From: Flammeovirgaceae bacterium UBA5585
GTDB lineage: Bacteria; Bacteroidota; Bacteroidia; Cytophagales; Cyclobacteriaceae
NCBI GenBank assembly: GCA_002425185.1
Contig: DILT01000007.1
Coordinates: 1-52,834, forward strand
Direction: 5' to 3'
Length of the DNA: 52,834 nt
Positions 14,409 through 23,963 of this stretch are shown one piece after another; position 1 is the stretch's first letter; the number at the start of each line of letters is the position of its first letter. Below the pieces are notes generated by a model, which saw nothing but the letters and a program-made list of their open reading frames with translations, made no database searches and was not told where the DNA came from. Made by a program: the position numbers and the translations under genes.

Positions 14409-15983
14409 TTATTGCAGCCAGCGCGGGTCACCAACTGAATTATCCAATAAAGTCTGATTTGTTACTTTGAAATTACCCGTTGCTGCATTTACAAAGCCGG
14501 GATCAAGTGTTCTGTGTGTACCCGAAATATCCACCTTTAAGTTTGCAATAACTTCAAAAGCTGCGTCAAAAAACCGTGGCGCATTAAAGTAGTTATTGTT
14601 AAGACTGGCGTGTTGAGTCGTGGTTGTCTGATTAGAGAAAAATCCACCTGATTCAGCAATAATAGAATTTCTTACGGTTAATACATTCGCATTAAACCGC
14701 ACATACAACAACCTGCGTGTACTCACCGAAGCGCTGTTGCATACGCGGTACAAGGTGCAATGATCTACCAAAACGGTTGACGTTAAACCCGTTCCCGACA
14801 GTCCGTTTGCAGGAGCTACACCATCCATTCGTATGAAATCCCTGGCCGTTGAACTGTTGTTGAATGTGCTGTTCGTCAGTTTAAGGTCTGCCAAATAGGT
14901 ATTTCTGAAATCGATGAAATCACCTCCACTTGTTTCAATATTATTAACAATCGTGTTGTTAACCACCACCGATTGCACGGTTGTTGCCGATGCATTACCT
15001 GCAATAAAGGAACGGGTGAAGTCATGTACATAACACCCATCAATTACGAGGGTTCCGAATGTTACGCTGTTGGTATTGTAGCGAAAGGCATCGTTTAAGG
15101 TGCCATCACCCGAAATATCAACATCTTTTATCTCAATACTAGATGCTCCGTCTGTTAGCGAGAATTGAACATGTATTTTTGGTTTATCAAATGGATAGAG
15201 TCCGCGAAGGGTAATTGATTTGTTAATTACAATTAGCCCGGTAAACACCGTGTAGTCACCCGGATAGAGCACCAACACTTCGCCAGGTGTTGCCGCTGCA
15301 ATTACAGCACTAAGGTCATCCTCCGGATAAACCCGGAACGCATCGCCCACATCAATAAGCGTAGTAAAGGTTAGCGTACCCCTGGATTTTGTTTCTCGCA
15401 TTAGCGAAATCGTATAGTGCGTGTCGCCCGTTAATCCGGTAACAGTTGCCATACCAGCGGCTTTTTCCCCTACCGAGATGTTACGCGTAATGTTTCCGGG
15501 ATTAATCAACAGGTGAGTGACATCACTACCAGCAGGCCATCTTACTGTTGCTTCTGTGGCATCAATATCACCATCCTGAATAGGAAGAAAAATATTTTCC
15601 TGTGCTGTTACGATGGTAACCGCAGCCCATTTGGAGTTACCAACGCCTGCGCTAACCGCTTTTACGCGTGCGGAATAACGGGTATCACCATCAAATGTTC
15701 GCTGGTACGGAAGTTCTTCTGCTGTTACTTCATCGGTAAAAATGATTGTATTAAACTGAAGACTATCCTCACTAAACTCCACCACGTAATGATCTACATC
15801 GTCACGTAAGTTCCATGTTAACTCAATGGTGGTTAAGTTTCTTATCCTGGCTTCCAGTCGGGTGGGTGTCAACGCACGACTGAGTTCCAAATCGGTAATC
15901 AACGGATCGATGTTATCATCGCACGCTACAAAATTGAGTGCGACCAATCCGGTAAGCAAAATTATTCCCAAATACTTTTTCAT
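14409..15983 (-). CDS. Surface lipoprotein with FN3 and DUF5123/DUF4957-like beta-helix
   Basis: The 524-residue lipoprotein (signal LGIILLTGLVALNFVAC, then DDN) follows SusD, the usual position of a surface glycan-binding protein. Residues about 40-215 form two FN3-like modules (TTIELTWNLRDDVDHYVVEF and DATEATVRWPAGSDVTHLLI). After FRVYPEDDLSAVIAAATPGE, a parallel beta-helix runs to the end, with repeated turns such as LTNSTFNNSST and VRNSIIAESGGF. This is the pattern of DUF4957/DUF5123 proteins found in pectin loci. I see no lyase or hydrolase active-site motif, so binding is more likely than cleavage. I chose the ATG at 15983 rather than 16007 because it places the signal peptide at the start and leaves a 13-base gap to susD. 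Confidence 0.75.
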   Translation of the reverse strand: MKKYLGIILLTGLVALNFVACDDNIDPLITDLELSRALTPTRLEARIRNLTTIELTWNLRDDVDHYVVEFSEDSLQFNTIIFTDEVTAEELPYQRTFDGDTRYSARVKAVSAGVGNSKWAAVTIVTAQENIFLPIQDGDIDATEATVRWPAGSDVTHLLINPGNITRNISVGEKAAGMATVTGLTGDTHYTISLMRETKSRGTLTFTTLIDVGDAFRVYPEDDLSAVIAAATPGEVLVLYPGDYTVFTGLIVINKSITLRGLYPFDKPKIHVQFSLTDGASSIEIKDVDISGDGTLNDAFRYNTNSVTFGTLVIDGCYVHDFTRSFIAGNASATTVQSVVVNNTIVNNIETSGGDFIDFRNTYLADLKLTNSTFNNSSTARDFIRMDGVAPANGLSGTGLTSTVLVDHCTLYRVCNSASVSTRRLLYVRFNANVLTVRNSIIAESGGFFSNQTTTTQHASLNNNYFNAPRFFDAAFEVIANLKVDISGTHRTLDPGFVNAATGNFKVTNQTLLDNSVGDPRWLQ

Positions 15984-15996
15984 AGCGCTCAAATTA

Positions 15997-17763
15997 TCAG
16001 TAACCATAATCGTTTTTCAGTTTACCATTGCTGCCATCCAGAAATACCTGCCAGATAGGCCAGAATTGTTTTGTATTCGGATCGTTCGTATAAAGACTAT
16101 TGATTTTAGCATCATTCAGGTTTCCCCATGTTTTTTGTGTCCAGCCAACCGGTGGTGTTGTTTCACCGCGATTAAGGCCATAAATCATCAATGACTCATC
16201 ATCCGCGGCCAACTGGTAGTATAACGATGCCGGTACATCAGCATATTGCCCTGTTCGGTTGCGAAGTGCAAGCATCCTGGCTTTGGCCTCATCCATTTTT
16301 TCTGTCAGCTTATTCCAGCGGATAAGTGCCTGTTTACGTTCGAACTCACCTGTAAATTCAAATTTATGTTCATCCATAATTGCGTTGAATACGGCTTCTT
16401 TTGAGCCCAGTGCATCAACATAAGCATCTACTTTGGCTGCATGTTCAGCAGCCGGGAAAGCTCTTCTGCGTATTTCCTTCAAATAATTTTTAGCCGTTCC
16501 CTGATCACCTAATTCGTTGGCGGCCTCAGCTGCCATGAGTAAAACTTCGGCATACCGCATGTACATTTTATTTACACCATCATCGTTGGTAGAGGTCACG
16601 AAGCGGCTCATCCATTCGTAGCGATATTTTCCAAAGTACCACGTATTCAGATCAACCAGTTCCTGCCTGGCCCATCCATTCACTGCATTTCCATAGCGGT
16701 ATGGAACGCATGTAACGTCACGTCTTGTATCCTTTTCATCATAGTCGTAAAATACGTGAGGTAAGGGGCCTGCCTGTCCGCCCCGATTTGCTCCATTGGC
16801 ATGATGCTGGTTGTTGGTGTTGTGTCTAACCGCAAAGGTGAAAAGCATACGGCCGCGTCCATCAGCAAAAGGAATTTCCCAAAGGGATTCACCGCCAGCA
16901 GCAACATTATCCTGGTTATACTTTTTCCACAACGTTTCAAAAGAATTTTCGAGGCGGGCTTTACCACTCTCAATTACATCTCTGCACTCATTTAATGCCA
17001 GGGTGTATAACTCTTGCGTGGAGTAACCGGGGATTTCACCTCTTCGTATTCCATCAGGGTATTGCGAATAGCCAGCAGCCACCAATGCTAAACGGGCACG
17101 TAGCCCCTTCACAAAAGCTTTGTTCACATTTTCAACAGTAGTAGTAGAAGGCGTTTCATTTGGCCAGGGAGCCAACGCGGCTGCTTCACCCAGGTCATCG
17201 AGTAATTGCTTGTAAATTAAATCACGGTTAGATTTTTCGATATACACCGTTTCAGCGGTGATCGGTTCAAACCGGGCAGGTACATCACCCCAGGCTTTGA
17301 GCAAATCGGCATAATACACTGCGCGCAGTGTAAGGGCTTCAGCCAATAGCTCACCCATTTGCGCATTGGTCTGCGGATTTCCATAGGTTCTTATTCCCCG
17401 AATACACAAGTTGGCCCGTTCAATACCGGAGTACATCATGGCCCATGCATTATTCTCAGTATTCATCTGACTATTGTTAGGTTTGGCATTGTAAACGGCC
17501 AGATCAGAGTTATCGCCCACGGTTTGTGAAGAGTTATACCACTCCACATCGGTATTCATACCATACCACGGAAGAAAGCGCCCCCGGTAGGAGTTGGTTT
17601 CAGCAAAAGGTACCTTAATTCCATTCACTGCACCTCTGGCCAGGCCAGGGGTAGAAAATATAATGGATTCATCAAGCGAAGACTTGGTTGGCGCTTCAAG
17701 AAAGTCATTGCACGCGGTAAGTATGCTCGCTAAAATTAGTACGGTTATTAATCTCGTTTTCAT
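15997..17763 (-). CDS. susD: SusD/RagB-type glycan-binding lipoprotein
   Basis: The 588-residue outer-membrane lipoprotein (signal ITVLILASILTAC, then NDFLEAPTKSSLDE) caps the SusC transporter and captures pectin oligosaccharides at the cell surface. The SusD N-terminal start (DESIIFSTPGLARGAVNGI), the helical TPR-like scaffold (AEALTLRAVYYADLLKAWGDVP), and the C-terminal RYAEVLLMAAEAANELGD with EFTGEFERKQALIRWNKL are all characteristic. It starts 19 bases after the susC stop and is certainly co-transcribed with it. The length is normal for a SusD of this type. Confidence 0.95.
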   Translation of the reverse strand: MKTRLITVLILASILTACNDFLEAPTKSSLDESIIFSTPGLARGAVNGIKVPFAETNSYRGRFLPWYGMNTDVEWYNSSQTVGDNSDLAVYNAKPNNSQMNTENNAWAMMYSGIERANLCIRGIRTYGNPQTNAQMGELLAEALTLRAVYYADLLKAWGDVPARFEPITAETVYIEKSNRDLIYKQLLDDLGEAAALAPWPNETPSTTTVENVNKAFVKGLRARLALVAAGYSQYPDGIRRGEIPGYSTQELYTLALNECRDVIESGKARLENSFETLWKKYNQDNVAAGGESLWEIPFADGRGRMLFTFAVRHNTNNQHHANGANRGGQAGPLPHVFYDYDEKDTRRDVTCVPYRYGNAVNGWARQELVDLNTWYFGKYRYEWMSRFVTSTNDDGVNKMYMRYAEVLLMAAEAANELGDQGTAKNYLKEIRRRAFPAAEHAAKVDAYVDALGSKEAVFNAIMDEHKFEFTGEFERKQALIRWNKLTEKMDEAKARMLALRNRTGQYADVPASLYYQLAADDESLMIYGLNRGETTPPVGWTQKTWGNLNDAKINSLYTNDPNTKQFWPIWQVFLDGSNGKLKNDYGY

Positions 17764-17782
17764 ATTTTAATGCTCGCTGGCT

Positions 17783-20700
17783 TTAAAAATTAAAGTTTAA
17801 ACCAAACACAATCTGCCGGCTTCGCGGGTAAGCCGAATAATCGACACCTGGTGTATAAGGGGTTCTTCTGCGGGTAGATACTTCCGGATCAAATCCGCTG
17901 TAATTTGAAATCAGAAACACATTGTATCCGGTAGCATAGAATCTCATGTTTCTTAGCTTAACACGGGATGCAAGCCCTGCAGGCAATGTGTAGCCCAGTG
18001 TGAGCGTGTTTAATCGAAGGAATGAACCATCTTCAACAGCCCAATCGCTAAACACAAACCGATTCATATAAGGCGACCACATGGTGGTGTTAGCATTTAA
18101 GGCGGCCAGTTCGGTAGGGTCATTTACAAGCTGACCCGCAGCGTTAATATTGGTCCATCGCTGGCCTTCAGCCATGATATCAATGAGGTTACGGTATTGC
18201 GTGTTGGGGTTAGCTGTTGTAAACTCTATCTTATTTGCATTATACACATCATTTCCGTAGCTATAATTAAATGCCGCAGTAAGATCAAAGCCATAGGCAT
18301 AACCATTTATCACAAAACCACCGGAGTGTTTCGGTAAAAAACTTCCGATTACGCGTTGGTCATCAAGGTTAACCACGCCATTACCATCCATATCCTTTAA
18401 CTTCATCATACCCGGGCGCGCGTTGTTCAATCCTGGTCCTACAATTCCTGAAGCATCGGCAACACCGGCTTTCAGTATCCACCTGCCTGTGGTTTCATCA
18501 TAACCTTCAAAATCAGAGACTTCATACCGGCCGTCATTCACATACCCAAACATAGCGCCTAACGATCTGCCTACGCGCACATCATAGTCACGACCAATCA
18601 TAGTCGATGCCCAGTTTGAATTTGTACCTGCTGTAATGGCCTCAAGTTCACCCAGTGATACAATTCGATTTTGGTTAATGTTTGTGTTAAAGGAGAACGT
18701 AAGCCCGTAGTCCTTACGGTCAATCGCAACATAGGTAAGTGATAAATCAATTCCTTTATTTTCAGTTTCACCTATGTTACGAAACTGGCTGGCATACCCT
18801 GTGCCGGGTGTAGGAAACTCCAGCAGCAAATCCTTTGTGTTGTTTTTATAGTATTCAACAGTGGCGCTGATACGTCCTTTCAAAATACTGAAATCCAAAC
18901 CAATATTTTGTGTATACGTTGTTTCCCACTTCAGGTCGGGGTTAGCCATGATATTTGATGCCGCCCAAAAATTATCAAACCCGCTCATCCACGTGTTGGT
19001 ACGCGATTCAAACATGGTAAGCGTTTGACCTACCGGAATGTTGTTGTTGCCGGCAACGCCAAAGCTTGCACGAAGTTTTACATTACTAACCATGTCAGCA
19101 ATTCCGCGCATAAAATCCTCTTCAGACACTTTCCAGGCACCGGATACGGATGGAAAAAATCCCCAAACGTTATCACCTAAAAATTTACTGGAACCATCCG
19201 CACGATAAACGGCCTCAAGTAGGTAACGATTTTTGAAGGAGTAGTTTGCACGGGTAAAGAAAGACAGCAACTTTTCATCGGGATCGAAGTAATTATCTAC
19301 CGATACGGGTACCCCTTGCGTAGTAAGCCGGAAAGCTTGTTCAGACTTAAAGAAATCGGGGAATCCATGAATCTCCGAGGTCACTCTGTTCACTTCCTTC
19401 GTTAAAACTTCATGCCCCACCATAACATTCACCTGATGATCGCTGGGCAGTATATCCTTAAAGTTGTAGCTGAGTGTGTTGGTATTCCTGAGCCGAAATT
19501 CCTTCCTGTCTCTCAGGATTACGGCCGGGTGGTTTTGATTTTCGGATGCGGGCCTGTTGGCAACAAAATAGGTTGTTAAGCCATAGAAACGGTTATCCAG
19601 GTAATTATAAGTATCAATGCCACCTTCAATTTTCAGCTGCAGGTTATCAATTATATTCCATGAAAAGCTTCCACCGATGTTGAAATTCCTACGTTCCTGG
19701 TAACGATTGTTATCGTACGTAGCGGCAATCGGATTTACTAAGTCACCGGCTGTTTGATCATCCGTATCGTTGGCATCGGTGGTGATTCCCGGAATAGGAA
19801 TAGGCGAATACCCTACACTGTGTTTCAAACGTGAATCGGCAGATGAAACCTCATTTTGTTCATTAGCTCCTCCTCCATTAATTTCAGTATTTGAATACCG
19901 TAGTGAAAACCCGATATTGATTTTATTATTTGGCTTATTGTTCAAGCGCACCGTAATATTGTCACGCACGAAATCAGAGCCAATCATAATGGCCTTTTCC
20001 TGAAAACGGGCATAATTAATTGAGTAATTAAATTTGTCTGTCCCGCCTCTTACACTAAGGTCATTACTAAAAACCTTTCCTGTTCTACCATAGATTTGAC
20101 GTTGCCAATCGTTACCGTTCAGGCCAGTATAAAGATCGATGTCCTGATAGGGGCCAAAAAAATTCTCATACGATGTGATGTTGTTCCGCAACATGGCATA
20201 TTCATACTGCCACTTCACATAGTCTTGAGGGGAAAGTACATCCAGGGTTTTGGCAATTCTTTTAAACCCCGCAAAAGTGTTATAGCTCACTGAAATTTTC
20301 CCATCGGTAGTTCCGCCTTTCGTTGTAATAATTACAACACCATTAGCCCCACGTGAACCATAAATGGCGGTTGATGAAGCGTCCTTAAGTACCGTAATCG
20401 TTTCAATGTCGGAAGGTGAAATATCTGAAATGCTGTTAACCGGAAAACCGTCAACCATGTACAATGGGTTGTTATCTTGTGATAAGGAAGTTCCACCCCG
20501 CACCCGAATATTAATTTCAGCATCCGGTGAACCTTCTGTAGAGGTTACCTGAACACCGGCCAGTCGTCCGGTAAGCGATTCTGCCACCGTAGCCACCGGC
20601 ATTTTCTTTAAGTCATCACCACCGATAGAGACAATGGAGCCCGTTACATCCGATTTCTTTACAGTACCGTAGCCCACCACAACCACTTCTTCCAACTGCG

Positions 20701-21013
20701 AGATATCCGGAAGAAGCTCCACATCAAAATTGGTTTGACTGCCGACTACAACTTCCTGTGGAGCCATTCCAACAAAGCTGAACACCAGTGTGGAATTAGT
20801 GGATACCGAAATGGAAAATTTTCCATTACTATCCGTAACGGTACCATTTGAAGTACCTTTCTCGGTTACCGACACACCCGGTAGTGTCTCGCCCTCAGAT
20901 TTTACCACTCCGGATACAGACCTGGTCTGACCGAAGAGTCCGGTTACGCTGATGAGTAGCATCAGCAAAACCAAGATGGGGATCCGATTGAATAATCGTA
21001 AAGTTTGATTCAT
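17783..21013 (-). CDS. susC: SusC/RagA-type TonB-dependent outer-membrane transporter
   Basis: The 1076-residue protein imports oligosaccharides across the outer membrane with SusD. It has a signal peptide (IPILVLLMLLISVTGLFGQ) and an N-terminal carboxypeptidase-regulatory-like beta-sandwich (SVSGVVKSEGETLPGVSVTEKGTSNGT). The TonB-box and plug region follow (LEEVVVVGYGTVKKSDVTGS, then the SusC signature DNNPLYMVDGFPVNSI and ASSTAIYGSRGANGVVIITT), and then a 22-strand-type barrel ending in the aromatic IVFGLNFNF. It is the first gene of the minus-strand operon, 276 bases from the divergent kduI gene, with LacI-type operator sequences upstream. There is no extra STN domain, so an ECF sigma/anti-sigma signalling role is unlikely. 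Confidence 0.95.
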   Translation of the reverse strand: MNQTLRLFNRIPILVLLMLLISVTGLFGQTRSVSGVVKSEGETLPGVSVTEKGTSNGTVTDSNGKFSISVSTNSTLVFSFVGMAPQEVVVGSQTNFDVELLPDISQLEEVVVVGYGTVKKSDVTGSIVSIGGDDLKKMPVATVAESLTGRLAGVQVTSTEGSPDAEINIRVRGGTSLSQDNNPLYMVDGFPVNSISDISPSDIETITVLKDASSTAIYGSRGANGVVIITTKGGTTDGKISVSYNTFAGFKRIAKTLDVLSPQDYVKWQYEYAMLRNNITSYENFFGPYQDIDLYTGLNGNDWQRQIYGRTGKVFSNDLSVRGGTDKFNYSINYARFQEKAIMIGSDFVRDNITVRLNNKPNNKINIGFSLRYSNTEINGGGANEQNEVSSADSRLKHSVGYSPIPIPGITTDANDTDDQTAGDLVNPIAATYDNNRYQERRNFNIGGSFSWNIIDNLQLKIEGGIDTYNYLDNRFYGLTTYFVANRPASENQNHPAVILRDRKEFRLRNTNTLSYNFKDILPSDHQVNVMVGHEVLTKEVNRVTSEIHGFPDFFKSEQAFRLTTQGVPVSVDNYFDPDEKLLSFFTRANYSFKNRYLLEAVYRADGSSKFLGDNVWGFFPSVSGAWKVSEEDFMRGIADMVSNVKLRASFGVAGNNNIPVGQTLTMFESRTNTWMSGFDNFWAASNIMANPDLKWETTYTQNIGLDFSILKGRISATVEYYKNNTKDLLLEFPTPGTGYASQFRNIGETENKGIDLSLTYVAIDRKDYGLTFSFNTNINQNRIVSLGELEAITAGTNSNWASTMIGRDYDVRVGRSLGAMFGYVNDGRYEVSDFEGYDETTGRWILKAGVADASGIVGPGLNNARPGMMKLKDMDGNGVVNLDDQRVIGSFLPKHSGGFVINGYAYGFDLTAAFNYSYGNDVYNANKIEFTTANPNTQYRNLIDIMAEGQRWTNINAAGQLVNDPTELAALNANTTMWSPYMNRFVFSDWAVEDGSFLRLNTLTLGYTLPAGLASRVKLRNMRFYATGYNVFLISNYSGFDPEVSTRRRTPYTPGVDYSAYPRSRQIVFGLNFNF

Positions 21014-21080
21014 ATATTAAAGAGTTAAGATTTGGTTCTTGTTAGCGGAGTTGTCAAACACTTGCCCCATTTTTTATCCG

Positions 21081-21096
21081 TTTTCAATCGATTTAA
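21081..21096. promoter_or_regulatory. Weak third LacI-type operator-like site
   Basis: TTTTCAATCGATTTAAAG shares the core CAATCGATT with the better site centred 26 bp away. It could be an auxiliary half-site upstream of susC. It is much less symmetrical than the other two sites. Confidence 0.3.
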
Positions 21097-21106
21097 AGGA
21101 ATTTTA

Positions 21107-21123
21107 TGCGCAATCGATTGCAT
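21107..21123. promoter_or_regulatory. LacI-family operator upstream of susC
   Basis: TGCGCAATCGATTGCAT contains the perfect 12-bp palindrome GCAATCGATTGC with the central CG typical of LacI-family operators. It agrees at 14 of 17 positions with the site at 21264-21280. It lies about 95 bases before the susC start. The adjacent divergent operon encodes a LacI-family regulator. Confidence 0.65.
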
Positions 21124-21263
21124 ATTAAAAAGTACTTGTATATTTACCAAAAGAAATTTGACTTTTCTGTATATATAATGCCATTCAATTGTATTTAAGG
21201 CATTTTCTGAAGCCAGTTTATTGACAATACGAAACTGTCAGTTCCGAGATATTATGATAATAT

Positions 21264-21280
21264 TGCGCAAACGATTACAC
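21264..21280. promoter_or_regulatory. LacI-family operator upstream of kduI
   Basis: TGCGCAAACGATTACAC has a central CG and matches the susC-side site at 14 of 17 positions. It ends 9 bases before the kduI ATG, so a bound repressor would block transcription or early elongation of the kduI-kduD-lacI-uxaC-uxaB operon. It overlaps a TAATATTG sequence (21259-21266), which is one mismatch from the TAnnTTTG promoter box. Confidence 0.6.
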
Positions 21281-21289
21281 AACTAGCCT

Positions 21290-22132
21290 ATGAACCCCAC
21301 TTCTTCGGTCCGGCATGCTATACACACGTCACAAAGCAACCACTTCACCACTAAAGAACTACGGGAAAACTTTCTGATTGAAGATCTTTTTATCCCCGGA
21401 AAGGTTACCACGCTCTATACCTTATATGATCGATTTATAGTAGGTAGCGCTCAGCCTACAGGTGGTGCATTGTCGCTGGAGACCCCCGACAATCTCAAAG
21501 CCGATTTCTTTCTTCAACGAAGAGAAATCGGCATCATAAACATCGGTGAAACCGGGATCGTGGAAGCTGACGGCCAGCAGTTCATACTCCATAATAAAGA
21601 GGCTCTTTACCTGGGTAGAGGAACAAAGCAAGTACAATTCAGTAGTGGTCCTGCTGGAAGTAAACCTCTTTTCTACTTTAACTCAGCCCCTGCCCACCAT
21701 GCCTATCCCTCTAAAAAGGTTTCCCTGGATCAGGCGGAAACGGTAGAACTTGGCACACAGGAAACTTCCAATCACCGCACCATCCGAAAATTACTGGTGC
21801 AAGGCGTTATTGAAACTTGCCAATTGCAAATGGGGCTTACCGAATTAAAACCAGGAAGTGTGTGGAACACCATGCCGCCCCACACCCACGACAGAAGAAT
21901 GGAAGTATATCTCTATTTCAATATTCCTCAAGGACAGGCTGTTTGTCATTTTATGGGTGAGCCGCAAGAAACCCGGCATATTTGGGTGCAAAACCACCAG
22001 GCTGTTATCTCCCCACCGTGGTCAATTCACTCCGGTGCTGGTACGAGTAACTATTCCTTTATATGGGGAATGGCAGGCGAAAATCTTGACTACAGCGATA
22101 TGGATATCGTGCAACCTGCTAACTTACGATGA
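21290..22132 (+). CDS. kduI: 5-keto-4-deoxyuronate isomerase (KduI)
   Basis: The 280-residue cytoplasmic enzyme converts 5-keto-4-deoxyuronate, formed from unsaturated galacturonate, into 2,5-diketo-3-deoxygluconate. The double cupin fold and KduI length are normal. The metal-binding motif PPHTHDRRMEVYLYF supplies two His and a Glu, and a further His lies in SPPWSIHSGAGTSNYSFIWG. Other family landmarks are IVGSAQPTGGALSLE and EALYLGRGTK. It is the first gene of the plus-strand operon, divergent from susC. Its stop overlaps the start of the next gene (ATGA), so it is coupled to KduD, which uses its product. Confidence 0.95.
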   Translation: MNPTSSVRHAIHTSQSNHFTTKELRENFLIEDLFIPGKVTTLYTLYDRFIVGSAQPTGGALSLETPDNLKADFFLQRREIGIINIGETGIVEADGQQFILHNKEALYLGRGTKQVQFSSGPAGSKPLFYFNSAPAHHAYPSKKVSLDQAETVELGTQETSNHRTIRKLLVQGVIETCQLQMGLTELKPGSVWNTMPPHTHDRRMEVYLYFNIPQGQAVCHFMGEPQETRHIWVQNHQAVISPPWSIHSGAGTSNYSFIWGMAGENLDYSDMDIVQPANLR

Positions 22133-22926
22133 TGAAGGCACCTGAACTGTTTGATCTGAGCGGTAAACGAGCCCTAATAACCGGGGGCACGCACGGACTG
22201 GGCATGGCTATGGCCCATGCGCTGGGTTCAGCAGGTGCTACACTTATCATCAATGGCCATACACCAGATAAACTTGAGAAGGCCATCGCCACGTATAAAA
22301 AAGAGGGCTTCGTAACACACGGTTATTTGTTTGATGTAACAAATGAAGTGAATGTTATGGAGTCGGTTCAGCGAATAGAACAAGAAGTTGGGCCGATTGA
22401 TATCCTGATTAACAATGCCGGCATTATCAAACGTGTGCCGATGCTTGATATGACGGTTGAGGATTTCCGCAGTGTGATTGAGGTAGACCTGGTTGGCCCC
22501 TTTATCGTTTCAAAGCATGTTGGCAAATACATGGTGCAGCGTAATGCCGGAAAAATTATAAACATTTGCTCCATGATGAGCGAGTTGGGTAGAAACACGG
22601 TCTCCGCTTATGCTGCCGCTAAGGGTGGATTGAAAATGTTAACCAAAAATATGGCCACCGAATTGGCGCGGTTTAACATACAGGTGAATGGAATCGGCCC
22701 CGGATATTTTGCTACCGAACAAACAGCGCCCATCCGGGTGGATGGTCATCCATTTAACGACTTTATTATTAACCGAACACCGGCAGGGCGCTGGGGCGTA
22801 CCGGATGACCTGGCAGGAACAACAATTTTTCTTGCCTCTACTGCCAGCAACTTCGTTAATGGTCAGATAATTTATGTTGATGGTGGTATTTTGGCCACAC
22901 TTGGTAAACCTGTCAATGAATTATGA
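22129..22926 (+). CDS. kduD: Short-chain dehydrogenase, KduD-type
   Basis: The 265-residue NAD(P)-dependent short-chain dehydrogenase probably reduces 2,5-diketo-3-deoxygluconate to 2-keto-3-deoxygluconate, the step after KduI. It has the Rossmann motif TGGTHGLG, the NNAG motif, catalytic Ser in NICSMMSE and the YAAAK catalytic pair (SAYAAAKGG), followed by the C-terminal GQIIYVDGG. Gluconate 5-dehydrogenases are very similar, so the assignment rests on its coupling to kduI through an ATGA overlap. Two adjacent ATG codons are possible starts, at 22129 and 22132. Its stop in turn overlaps the lacI start. Confidence 0.88.
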   Translation: MMKAPELFDLSGKRALITGGTHGLGMAMAHALGSAGATLIINGHTPDKLEKAIATYKKEGFVTHGYLFDVTNEVNVMESVQRIEQEVGPIDILINNAGIIKRVPMLDMTVEDFRSVIEVDLVGPFIVSKHVGKYMVQRNAGKIINICSMMSELGRNTVSAYAAAKGGLKMLTKNMATELARFNIQVNGIGPGYFATEQTAPIRVDGHPFNDFIINRTPAGRWGVPDDLAGTTIFLASTASNFVNGQIIYVDGGILATLGKPVNEL

Positions 22927-23948
22927 AACGAGAACGCGCAACTATTCATGACATCGCAAAAAAACTGGATATAACAGCCTCCACCGTTTCGCGTGCATTA
23001 AAAGATCATCCACGCATTAGCGAAGCTACTAAAAAGGCTGTGCTGAAGGCTGCCCAAACTTTAAACTATCAACCAAACCACATAGCTGCTGCCTTGCGTA
23101 ATGGACGAAGCAAAATTATAGGAATCATCGTGCCCACTGCCGATAGAAGTTTTTTCTCTTCAGTTGTTCGGGGTATTGAAGAAATTGCCAACGCATCAAA
23201 ATACAATGTGATGATCTGCCAGTCGTACGACAATTACGACAAAGAAGTCGCTACGGTGGAAGCTTTACTGAATGCCCGGGTTGACGGCATTGTTGCCTCC
23301 TTTGCTAAGGGCACTGATAATTTCGATCACTTTCTAAAAGTAAGAGATAAAGGTATACCCCTCATTCTGTTCGATCGATCGAACGAAGACCTGGAGGTAA
23401 GCAATGTAATTCTGGATGATTACCAGGGTGCTTACAAAGCGGTTACCCATCTTATTAACCAAGGGTGCAAACGTATTGCGCATTTTACCGGAATACGAAA
23501 AATCAGTATCTATCGTGAACGCTTACGGGGCTATCGCGAAGCGTTGCAAGACAATGGTATACCCTTTGATGAATCATTAGTGATCGGAAGTAATATGCAA
23601 TTAGAAGATGGGATAGAAAGCATGAAAAAACTTCTATCATTGGCTTCACCACCCGATGCGGTATTTTCATCGAGTGATTACAGTGCCATGGGGGCCATGC
23701 AGGTTTTAAAGGAAAGAAGAATACGTATACCGGAAGATATTGCGCTGGTAGGTTTTGGAAACGAACCTTTCACCTGGTTTTCAGAACCACAACTTACTAC
23801 TGTTGATCAGCGTAGTAAGGAAATGGGCAATGCCGCGGCTGAAATATTTTTTGAACAAATAGGGGCCGGTAAAAAACCATTCGTCCCAAAGAAAACGGTG
23901 TTAAAGCCAGAATTGATTATTCGCAAGTCTTCGTTAAAGAAGGGTTAA
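22923..23948 (+). CDS. LacI-family transcriptional regulator
   Basis: The 341-residue protein has an N-terminal LacI helix-turn-helix (TIHDIAKKLDITASTVSRAL, hinge around NHIAAALRNGRSKIIG). A periplasmic-binding-protein-like effector domain follows (IIVPTADRSFFSSVVRGIEE, then GFGNEPFTWFSEPQLTTVDQ). It is encoded in the uronate operon with an ATGA overlap to kduD, so it is very likely the local pectin or uronate regulator. It probably acts on the matched operators at 21107-21123 and 21264-21280 and thereby also controls its own operon. The inducer is inferred to be a pectin breakdown intermediate. No hybrid two-component sensor, the more common regulator of Bacteroidota glycan loci, is present. 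Confidence 0.92.
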   Translation: MKRERATIHDIAKKLDITASTVSRALKDHPRISEATKKAVLKAAQTLNYQPNHIAAALRNGRSKIIGIIVPTADRSFFSSVVRGIEEIANASKYNVMICQSYDNYDKEVATVEALLNARVDGIVASFAKGTDNFDHFLKVRDKGIPLILFDRSNEDLEVSNVILDDYQGAYKAVTHLINQGCKRIAHFTGIRKISIYRERLRGYREALQDNGIPFDESLVIGSNMQLEDGIESMKKLLSLASPPDAVFSSSDYSAMGAMQVLKERRIRIPEDIALVGFGNEPFTWFSEPQLTTVDQRSKEMGNAAAEIFFEQIGAGKKPFVPKKTVLKPELIIRKSSLKKG

Positions 23949-23951
23949 TCA

Positions 23952-23959
23952 TAATTTTG
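23952..23959 (+). promoter_or_regulatory. Possible internal promoter box before uxaC
   Basis: TAATTTTG is an exact match to the Bacteroidota TAnnTTTG box. It lies only 4 bases before the uxaC ATG. If active, transcription would start at or within the first codons and give a leaderless message. No convincing -33 element is seen, so a chance match is equally possible. Confidence 0.25.
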
Positions 23960-23963
23960 CATT

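Noticed and set aside
14409..15983. Polysaccharide lyase activity for the beta-helix lipoprotein after SusD
   Set aside because: It has the helix repeats, but I see no catalytic motif of PL1, PL9 or GH28, and its position fits a surface binding protein.
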